The notes under the pieces: model-generated
Seen by the model: only the letters and a program-made list of their open reading frames with translations
The model's database searches: none
What the model was told of the DNA's origin: nothing
Made by a program: the position numbers and the translations under genes
DNA from: Trebouxia sp. TZW2008
Taxonomy: Eukaryota > Chlorophyta > Trebouxiophyceae > Trebouxiales > Trebouxiaceae
Reading direction: 5' to 3'
Assembly: GCA_002118135.1 (NCBI GenBank)
Contig: BDIU01000127.1
Location: 124,001-188,000, forward strand
DNA: 64,000 nucleotides
Shown here: positions 56,050 through 64,000 of the stretch, in pieces
How positions within the stretch are numbered: the stretch's first letter is position 1
Layout: every line of letters starts with the position of its first letter

Positions 56050-59000
56050 ATGTCCAGCCGTGAAGTTCTCACAGACCGCACAAACGCCAACACCGAGAAC
56101 AGTCGTATCTTGTTCAGCAGCTGCAAGGGTGAAAGCCACACAGCCAAAGCAGGGTTCAGACAGCTAGCGCGCCGCCTTAGAACACATAACAAAACAGACA
56201 GCCTTGATAGCAAAGATGATTTCACCCTCAGAACACTGTCATCAGCCGCAATTGTTGTGTTTGGCAATCCACAGCAGAAGTTCACTGCAGCTGAATTTGA
56301 CACTCTCAAGCAGTACCTTGGCGAGGGAGGTTCTATAGCAGTACTAAGCTCAGAAGGGGGAGAAGCTCAGTCCAATACAAACATCAATTACCTAATTGAG
56401 GAGTTTGGCATCAATGTCAACAGCGACTGCGTTGTACGGCCGTCCCATGACAAGTACTTGCATCCCAAGGAAGCCCTCATCACAGACGGCATCTTGAATA
56501 GGGACATTGCCACCAGCTTGAGGGGCAATGCAAAGGCGGAGAACAAGGCCCCAGCATCTGCTTCAAGACAATCAGGTGCAACAAGAGAGCCCTTTGATGG
56601 GAGAGGAGCAGCATTTGTGTACACTCATGGGGCAACCCTAACTGTGCAGAAGCCATCAGTACCAATCCTAGCCACAGGCCAAGTTGCCTATCCTATGCAC
56701 AGATCGCTTGGTAAGCTGCTTGTGCATCAACTGGCTACAGCCTGCCATGTATTGGCTTGTGATGCTGACAAGACTGAGGCTTGTCTGTGCACAGCTGTTC
56801 ATCAATATGCATAGACAATGATGCAACTGACAATTCACATGCTTTCATCACAGCACCTGAGATGTCACTCAGCCTGCCTATGTCAAGCTAACTTGCCAGC
56901 TCATCTGTCCAGCTTCTGGCATATGCACAACAGCTTGCTGCAAATGAAATTTGGGGACTCCATGCTGTCAACACAGCACAATCTTCTTGCCACAACCTGA
57001 CAAACAGGCTTTTGCTTGGCAACTGCAGGCGCACTTTGGCAAGGTGAAGCTGGCGGCAAGCTTGCTGTTGTAGGCAGTGCAGCTATGTTTGATGATAAGT
57101 GGCTAGACAGTGAAGACAACTCCAAAATCATGGACTGGCTCTTCCGATGGCTCAAACCAGTAAGCATTGCTCACGCTCAGCACTCAAGCTTGCTTGCCTG
57201 CATGCGTTATATGCAGCACATTCTAAATATGCAGCGCCGATTGCCATCACACTGTTCAGTGCTGCCTCAACCTCTGAACAAGAACTCAACAATATCTTGT
57301 CCACCACAAATGCAGTGACATTTGTGCAAAACTCTGATTCAAAGGCAAAGAAGTTCAAGTTCCTTATCTTATGTTTGAGCTGTGTGTAGGGCAGTCAGAT
57401 GCAGCTGGATTTGCATGATGCAAATGAGCCCAATGTGCTCGAGCCGCAGCACTTGCCTGACACTGAGGTCTTGGCTAAAGGCTTCAGGGGTTGCTTACAG
57501 GTGATTTGAGCAGCGCTCTGGTGCTGACTGGCATACAATCAATGCAGGACAGACGTGTGGCAGAAAGTTGTGACACAACTTGGCCATCATACCAGTTGAA
57601 GCTCTCAAGCATTGAGAGTGCTGGCATAATACTGAAACACAGCCGATTTTCTTGTTCAGTGCATTGTAACTGCTGTTGGCTTCTCGTCTGCATGTACTGA
57701 AGTCATGTTGAGGCTTGGAATCGCGCTGATGCTGTGCTGCACCTGCACCTGCAGGAGGGCAGTCAGATGCCTGAAGACTGGAGGACACTAGCAGACTCTG
57801 GTTTGTATAGTATAAGCACCAGAATGATTCCTGAGGTGGGCTACTTATAGCAATTCAGTCCCTTTGCAATCAGTCCATGGCTTGTGTCAGCATTTGCCTA
57901 CCCAGCAACCTCAGCTTGGCAACCCACCGCAGGACAGCTTACTACCAAATGCATAGCATGGCATCCAGCAAACATATGTTGCATGCACTGAGCTGCTGTG
58001 ACATAGTCACATTGCAGATGTATGATTGCACACATTTACTGTTGCATCCTTCCTTTCATTCCTGTCTTTGAGCTTGTCAGCATTGCCCGGTATGCATGTG
58101 ATGTCACTGCATGACAAGCTAGGGGTAAAGAAGTCTGATCCAAATTTGATACAGCCCCAGTTTGAACACATGTTGCAATGAGATGTTATGCCACAGTCAG
58201 CTTGATTTGCATGCAGACATCTACTCATGCATGTCCCTACTTTCTCAACTTCGTCAGCAGGCATTGCCGTGTTATGCAGACGAAGTCACTGTATGACAAG
58301 CTAGGAGGGAAGAAGTCTGCTCTGAATCTGTTGCACCTGCCATTTGTGACCCCTTTGCCTCCTCTATAGCCAGCTGTCTTTTCAGCTTGTCAGCAGGCAC
58401 TGCCCTGTCATGCAGGTGATGTCACTGTATGACAAGCTAGGGGTGAAGAAGTCTGCTCTGACTCTGATACACCCCCAGTTTGAGGCCCCTTTGCCCCCCC
58501 TACAGCCAGCTGTCTTCCCCCCTGCCATCAGAGAGCCCCCACCTCCAGCATTGGAGCTATTTGACCTAGATGATGCCTTTGCCACAGACCATGTGAGGTT
58601 TCCAGTGTCAACCTTGTCCTCTGAGCATGCACACTGTATCACTTGAACGCTTGCAAACCTACTTAGCATGTAGCCACGCCCTTGCCCTACGAGCATCTGA
58701 GTTGCTGCAAAACTCCATCAGACATGACCTCAGATAAAAGCATCTGTGCAACATCTTGTGCAGGACAGATGCTCACAGATCAGTAGATGTTCATGTGTCT
58801 TGCAATGGAATGTGAGGTCTGCACCACGCTTAAAAGCAGCCTAAGAGTCTGGCTCACCCGTATATGCGTATGCTGAATGAAGATTACTTTGTAACACAGG
58901 AGCGCGTGGGCTCTCTAACCAACAAGTGCATGGACGGCGGAGCTGCAGATCTTGAATACTTTGTACAAGAGGGTGCCCACATCCTTGGGCTACAAGACCG

Positions 59001-59279
59001 AGCACATGATGCTAAGGTACATTTTAAGCCATGCATTGACTTGGGATCTGTACAAGCTGGCAGAATTTGTGCTTTGACTTCAGTGTCGGCTGCCTGCTGC
59101 AGCCTCTGCAGCTTCCACAATTTGCTATGGCAGTGACAAAGCGATGCTTACTGACAGATGAGTAATCAACTTCTGTTGACAAACCCTGATGAATTGATCA
59201 CGTTTGCATTCTGCAGGCTGTCCTGGCAGAGGTGCTGTCACAGATTGTTGCGTACAAGATGGGAGATGCGACGCTATGA
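56050..59279 (+). CDS. IFT52: intraflagellar transport protein IFT52
   Basis: Core IFT-B subunit, needed to assemble flagella (BLD1 in Chlamydomonas). Exon 1 (ATG 56050) gives ILFSSCKGESHTAKAGFRQL, then IVVFGNPQQKFTAAEFDTLK, LGEGGSIAVLSSEGGE, NTNINYLIEEFGINVNSDCV and DKYLHPKEALITDGILNRDI, then ATLTVQKPSVPILATGQVAY. The GIFT domain ends at about 57050-57160 with GGKLAVVGSAAMFDDKWLD and NSKIMDWLFRWLKP. About 57400-57480 gives LDLHDANEPNVLEPQHLPDT. About 57780-57830 gives LYSISTRMIPE. About 58412-58600 gives MSLYDKLGVKKSALTLIHPQ and the Pro-rich AVFPPAIREPPPPALELFDL. About 58900-59015 and 59217-59279 give TNKCMDGGAADLEYFVQEG and AVLAEVLSQIVAYKMG, stop TGA. The C-terminal IFT88/IFT46 interaction region is present, so the gene looks intact. 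Confidence 0.93.
58090..58490 (+). repeat. three tandem copies of an IFT52 exon
   Basis: (V)MSL(Y/H)DKLG(V/G)KKS occurs at about 58096-58160, 58275-58370 and 58412-58600. Each follows a cttgtcagca(t/g)gc...tgcag-type acceptor. Copies 1 and 2 reach stops soon after the conserved block (FEHMLQ-stop and PLPPL-stop). Copy 3 continues into the Pro-rich segment and is the functional exon. Copy 2 keeps LPFVTPLPPL, so loss of function is recent. Confidence 0.88.
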
Positions 59280-60681
59280 CCAGACAAAACAAGGACAGCT
59301 TCCTTCTTTACGACCTGAACCAGACGAGACCTGAAGCATCTGGCAGCTGGGCATTGAAAAGTGGCATGCTGCATGTGCCTGACATCATGCACAAAGCCCA
59401 AACCTCTGGCTCACATGTCTGTGCAGCGCGTCCCTGTGTTGCCAAATCTGCTAACGTCGGACCCTTGCCACGCCAATTCAATCACAAGCTCAGGAGGCGG
59501 CATGAGCACGGTGCTATGCATCACATTCAGCATTTGTTGAAGCCTCTCTGATAGCTCAATGCACAGATGTAGCCATGTAGTGCTACGCAGAAACGAAGCA
59601 CCGTTACACTGTGACACTTTGTCTGCATGAACAAAGCAGTCTGGTGCTACTGCTGTGCTGTCAGGCGATGCTGTGCTTGTTGTTTTGCCATCCTTTTCAA
59701 GTCACAAGCGTACTGGCAATGCTGCATAGTACGCCTGTATGAATGCACTTGTTGCGTAGCATACAATAACAGCAATATGATAAGTTTGTTCTGATGCTGT
59801 ACAATCTGCAGTTGCACTGCACGCATAAGCACAACCAGGCAAGATCAGCGTCAACCCTGTCTGCGTAATAGTAAAGAGCAACCTGAGGGTGTGATGCTGG
59901 TAGCATCCGATACCCTCAGCACGTGGGATCGGTTGCCATTTTGGCAGAAAGAAAATGCTGAATTGCATTGCTTGTACTTACACATTGATACAGACAATAG
60001 CTCGCCATGCAGTCTCATAGCGAGTTCAACACTACTTGAACAACAAAATTGCAACAACTCCATCCTCGACTTTTGGCTGTAGACTCACAGTCATTGCAGG
60101 CGGCAGCGCATGACTTCTACAGTACAAGGGCAATGCATTGCAGCTGCTGTAGCATTCCATCTGCATGCGTTGGAGGGGACATCCAGCTGGCAGCTGCCAT
60201 CATCGGGGGACCTGAACGATCCGAAGGGGGCTGCCGTGAGGGGTCGGCTTGAAATTTGAAGGGGTGTTAGGCCTCGGCGAGTACAAACGTGTGCGAGGTG
60301 TGTGTCGACTCTGAAGGACGCGCTTGTAAAGACAAGCATCAACAGCACAAACGTGTGGAAGCCACACACAAACGCATCGACATCAGTTACCTGCCATCAG
60401 GGCCTGCTAGGTGTGCTTGCGAGAGTGCGCAGTGTTGCCTCGTAGCGATAAATTGCAGGAGACTCCCAGCAGACCCTGGTCGGGCGCCAACAAAAGCTTG
60501 TTGTGCCCTTGCTAACAACATCGCCTGTACATCGCAGCAGAAGCGAAGCTCTGTGCACTGCTTACACCCCTGCATCGATCAGGGTTGTCGGTCGTTTAAG
60601 CAAGCATATACAAGTCTCTGCGCCTAGCCCCTCCCGGTCAGCCAGCAGCTAAGCTTGTTTGCCGCCTGGAAAGCGGCAAAC
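59280..60681. other. about 1.4 kb with no recognised gene
   Basis: Lies downstream of IFT52 and upstream of the prolyl hydroxylase, both plus strand. Several short open frames on both strands, none with family features. It should contain the IFT52 3' UTR and the hydroxylase promoter. Confidence 0.45.
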
Positions 60682-62817
60682 ATGAGCTCCAAGAAGTGCA
60701 GCTGGGTGCTGGTGGCTTCACTGCTTGTGCAGCTAGTGACAGCAGCAGACAAGTACATTGAAGACTCAGACAGATTTCCTGGCTGGAAGGGCGAGCTACC
60801 TCACATGAAACATGGTCAGCCTGGAGAACCTGACTCCGTTGAGCTGGGGTTTGGTGAGCATGGCAAGGTATGCCTACCTGTTTTGTGACATCACCCAGCA
60901 ATTCCGCTGCAAGTGTTTGAGCAAAGCATCTCGACAATGCTGGCCCATGCTTGAGCATCATAAGGTTGCAGGACAAATGGATTGGGGAAGTGGTGGAGCT
61001 GTCCTGGCAGCCGCGTGCGTTCCTCTTCAAGAAGTTCCTCACTGATGAGGAGTGTGAGCACATCATTAACAAGGTGCACACCTCATGCACATGCATGCAT
61101 CTACCATCCATATGTAGACACACTGACTGATGCCAAGTATGCAGCAATCGCTCACTGGTGGACCTGTTACTTTATGTGGACCTGGTCCTGGATGTGGACT
61201 TGGCACTGTATCCAAAAGCTTGAGTGACAAAGTCAAGCGTGATGTGACTGACGCGATGTGACTAGCGCCACACATGTAGCGATGGCTCAAATGTGAACCT
61301 GGTACTGTAGGCAAAAGCTTGAGCGACAAAGTACAATGTGAAGTGATTGACGCCATGCATGCAGCAACGGCTTAAAGGTGGATTTGATACTGTAGGCAAA
61401 GCATTCATGACAAAGTCAAGTGTGTAGTGATTAATGCCATGCATGCATTGATGGCTCAAATGTGGTTTCAATACTGCAGGCAAAGCCTTCAATGACAAAG
61501 TCAAGTGTAGTTGACAACCAGACTGGCAAGAGTATGGACAGCACAGTGCGTACAAGCACTGGCACCTTCTTTGCCAGGGGACAAGATGAGGTGCTGGCTT
61601 CTGTGGAAAAGAGAATAGCACAGGTCATTAATTGTATGCACTTACTGTTCTCTGCATCACTCGAATCAGATCAGCTTAACTACTACTGTTACATATCCTG
61701 TCAGCACTGCAATCAGGTGCTGTCAGAGACAAAAACCATCCATCCTGTATGCTATGATTTCATCATGGGATAGGTATTGCGTGCTCCTAGATTGTGAAGT
61801 GTAGCCTGAAGCATGTTGTGCAGACAAAGTTACCCCTTTGCATGTTTCTGTCACTGAAGGGTTTTTGGCTCCCATGCAGGTCTCCCACATTCCTGAGGAA
61901 AATGGAGAAGGCATGCAAGTCCTACACTATGTGAATGGCCAGAAGTATGAGCCCCACCATGACTACTTCCATGACACTGTGAACCCCCAGAAGAGTAATG
62001 GTGGCCAGCGTGTGGCAACTATGCTGATGTATCTGACCACTGTTGAAGAAGGGGGTGAAACTGTATTCCCCAATTCAGCTGAGAAGGTAGATGGTGCTCA
62101 GTGGAGCGAGTGTGCAAAGCGTGGGCTGGCTGTCAAGACCATGAAAGGAGATGCCTTGCTGTTCTACAGGTGAGTGAAAGCCTTGAAAACGGATCCTGTG
62201 TAAACTTCAGTTGCAGACAGCTTCTATGCGTTGAAATGTTGAATGCTAGCTTACATCACACATGCGTGAATGCAAGTTCAGTGCTGTACTTACCATCCTG
62301 TGTGACAATGTATTACATTTCTCAACACGGCAAGGTTGCAGCAGCCTCTCAAGTCTTGCTCTGCATCCTATACCATCCTTGCATACTGAGCTGCCTCCTG
62401 TTTGTTGTGCAGTCAGTGGGTGTAGCTGACAGCGCCTGTTTATGCCTAGTCGCAGGGTTGTAAAGCCTGCCCAGCAACAGTTTGTTAGCAATGAATGCAT
62501 GAACAAATGAACGACCGAATGCAATGTTGTGCAGTCTGAAGCCAGATGGTGAGACTGACCCCAGCAGCTTACATGGCAGTTGTGCCACAACAAAGGGAGA
62601 GAAATGGTCTGCCACCAAATGGATGCATGTCGGCTCCTTTGGCTTGAGTTCAGCAGCACAGAAAGCCAAGTGGGGTGATTGCATAGATGGTGATGACAGA
62701 TGTGGGGAGTGGTCGGCTCTTGGAGAATGCACAAAGAACCCGGCATACATGCTGTCCACTTGCCGCAAGGCATGCAATGCTTGCAAACAGAAAACCAAAG
62801 GCACTTCTAGCAGCTAG
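60682..62817 (+). CDS. prolyl 4-hydroxylase with C-terminal ShKT domain
   Basis: Fe(II)/2-oxoglutarate enzyme of the secretory pathway that hydroxylates proline in cell-wall proteins. Exon 1 (60682-60867) has a signal peptide (MSSKKCSWVLVASLLVQLVT). About 60990-61072 gives VVELSWQPRAFLFKKFLTDE, then ECEHIINK. About 61482-61620 gives VDNQTGKSMDSTVRTSTGTF and EVLASVEKRIA. 61880-62169 gives the core HIPEENGEGMQVLHYVNGQK and YEPHHDYFHD (the HxD iron ligands), then ATMLMYLTTVEEGGETVFPN and KGDALLFY. 62535-62817 gives the distal His (LHGSC) and KGEKWSATKWMHVGSF with the oxoglutarate-binding Lys. It then has a six-Cys ShKT module (CIDGDDRCGEWSALGEC to CRKACNAC) and stop TAG. All catalytic residues are present. 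The exon before VDNQTG carries a repeated edge. Confidence 0.93.
61100..61510 (+). repeat. tandem repeat of a splice acceptor and exon start in the hydroxylase gene
   Basis: A unit of about 85-90 bp occurs about four times. Its parts are atgcatgcagcaa(t)ggctcaaatgtgg, ac(c)tggtactgtaggcaaaagcttgagtgacaaagtcaagtgtgatgtgattga and cgccatgc. Copies begin near 61130, 61270, 61355 and 61435. The last copy ends gcaggcaaagccttcaatgacaaagtcaagtgt, which is the genuine acceptor and the AFNDKVKC coding start. Earlier copies are decoys whose acceptor reads taggc, or which have drifted. Confidence 0.85.
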
Positions 62818-63592
62818 CGTGGCTGTTGCAGTAGTGACTATATTTGTCTCGACAGCAGGCCTTCAATCTGTAGTCCTCTCAGAATAACATGCTGTATAAG
62901 GGACCTTATGGTCACAACAGCAGCAGCAGCTCTGTCCAAATGACAATGCAGCCCAACGCGCTAGTCACAAGACTTGTGGACCCTCTGCTGAATGCGTTGC
63001 GAGAACGTCAAACAGCATGTCATGTCATGAGGGGAATCAGGCCTTGCTTATAGGTATAGCAGCTTTTGCTCATCAACGCTAGTCCTGCTTTAATTTGCTC
63101 AGACCTTTTGATGACACAGCTTTTGCAATCAGCAGACGTAACCTTTTGACTAGCAACAGCACCTCTGCTTTTGCTGTTGCCGCTGTCGCTGCTGCTGCGC
63201 CTTCTATTGCTGTTGCTGATGCTGCTGCTGATGCTGCCGCCCCTACTGCTGCTGTTGCTGCTGATGCTCAATGTGCAAAGCTGCTTTACAACCTCATGCC
63301 TACACAGCAGTCTGCTGCTGCCCAAGTGTTGGGTTTGGTGCCAGCCAACCAGTGCATGCCAGTCTGCCATGTTCAAAACCAGGCTGTAGCATTTCCTGCT
63401 GCTGCTTTATCCTGGCATGCCAAAAGCGTAACTCGACCGACCGCATGCATCTCAGGGACAGCCCAGAAGCAACCTTTGCGCTCTGCTGTCCTGACGCAAG
63501 CCGTCCTCGTGACGAATCAAGCGGCTACAGCGTCGTCAGTCAAGCTCTGTCTTCCAGCCGAAGTCGAAGTGACAGTCGCTGCGCGCGAGGTA
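62818..63592. other. intergenic region with a GCT-rich repeat
   Basis: After the hydroxylase stop no gene is recognised. At about 63165-63265 there is a (GCTGTT/GCTGCT/GATGCT)n run. The frame that contains it (Ala/Val/Asp-rich) is open into the next gene, but looks like composition rather than a protein. Confidence 0.45.
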
Positions 63593-64000
63593 ATGCTTTT
63601 GAAGACGATCTTAGCAGTCACCGCTCTGGTGTGTCTCACGCAGGCGCAAGCACCTGGTGAGGCATTTTCTGTTGTGCGCCGTGCGTCTGATTCCGTTGCT
63701 ACCTTTGAACCCAGAGCATGGTTTGAACGCGCGCTCCCGACGCTCGAACAAGCTCGATCAGCACCAGCACCGCTGCGCAGGCAACTCCACAGCACGTTTG
63801 GCAGCCTGCAGCTCAAAGACGCTGCCACAGCCGTTCAACCAGAACGCCAGCTTTCTGGGGCACCGCAAATTTGTACAAGCTGGCTTGGTCAATTACACCT
63901 ATTTTCAGTTTGGGCCATTTGGTGCAAGCACCACAGGTTTATCCCCTCATCGGCTTGTCAATGACCACAAGCGACCTGCAGGTATATTTGTTTCTCTCTG
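63593..64000 (+). CDS. 5' part of a secreted protein, cut by the window end
   Basis: The ATG at 63593 opens a clear signal peptide (MLLKTILAVTALVCLTQAQA). It is followed by PGEAFSVVRRASDSVATFEP and RAWFERALPTLEQARSAPAP. The frame stays open to about 63960, but a donor probably lies earlier. The mature part is not recognised. The same frame is open upstream of the ATG, so a more distal start cannot be excluded, though the signal peptide favours 63593. Confidence 0.5.

Noticed and set aside
63095..63592. Extension of the last gene upstream through the Ala-rich stretch
   Set aside because: The open frame there depends on a GCT/GTT repeat, while a good signal peptide begins at 63593.

Overview
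This is nuclear DNA of a unicellular green alga, most likely a chlorophyte of the trebouxiophyte type. The genes are split into many small exons with GT-AG introns. Base composition looks moderate, near half GC (judged by eye). The only telomere-like motif is the plant/algal CCCTAAA repeat. Several families point to the green lineage: a VASt-domain protein, a plant pathogen-related (SnoaL-like) protein, a FYVE-SYLF protein, a prolyl 4-hydroxylase with an ShKT domain, and an Ala/Pro-rich wall-type protein with the R-x-LLQ motif. IFT52 indicates a lineage able to build flagella. No prokaryotic operons, CRISPR array, rRNA or recognisable transposon were seen. Genus is not assigned.

Layout, left to right: aspartate aminotransferase (-, 548-8291); VASt-domain membrane protein (+, 8619-10834); ARPC3, a subunit of the actin-nucleating Arp2/3 complex (-, 11271-11944); a very large LRR receptor-nucleotide cyclase (-, 13045-31395); a possible small ORF (-, 31417-31713); pathogen-related SnoaL-like protein (+, 31852-34079); Lin0512-family protein (-, 34722-35539); prefoldin subunit 5 (-, 36349-37051); RING-FYVE-SYLF protein (+, 37670-44561); Ala/Pro-rich repeat secreted protein (-, 45785-47327); MSI1/RBBP4 WD40 histone chaperone (-, 48764-52212); a doubtful small gene (-, 52391-52900); holocytochrome c synthase (-, 53355-55221); IFT52 (+, 56050-59279); prolyl 4-hydroxylase (+, 60682-62817); and the 5' part of a secreted protein (+, 63593-end). 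The genes are individual eukaryotic units, several in divergent pairs sharing short promoters: AAT/VASt, prefoldin 5/RING-FYVE, HCCS/IFT52.

Two things stand out. First, the gene at 13-31 kb encodes a signal peptide, leucine-rich repeats, a Cys-containing stalk, one membrane segment and two class III cyclase domains. Domain 1 keeps the two metal-binding Asp positions but lacks the transition-state Asn/Arg. Domain 2 has lost the Asp positions but keeps Asn and Arg. That is the C1/C2 division of labour of animal membrane adenylyl cyclases, here on an LRR receptor with fungal-CYR1-like sequence blocks. Second, almost every long gene carries local tandem duplications of an exon, or of a splice acceptor plus exon edge, with its flanking intron, in 2 to 6 copies and at different stages of decay. 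The clearest is a 146-bp unit in the aminotransferase gene. I treat this as a genome-level process of intragenic tandem duplication. Whether any extra copy is spliced cannot be told from sequence alone.

All multi-exon coordinates give the span from start codon to stop codon. Only the Lin0512 gene has every splice junction worked out base by base.
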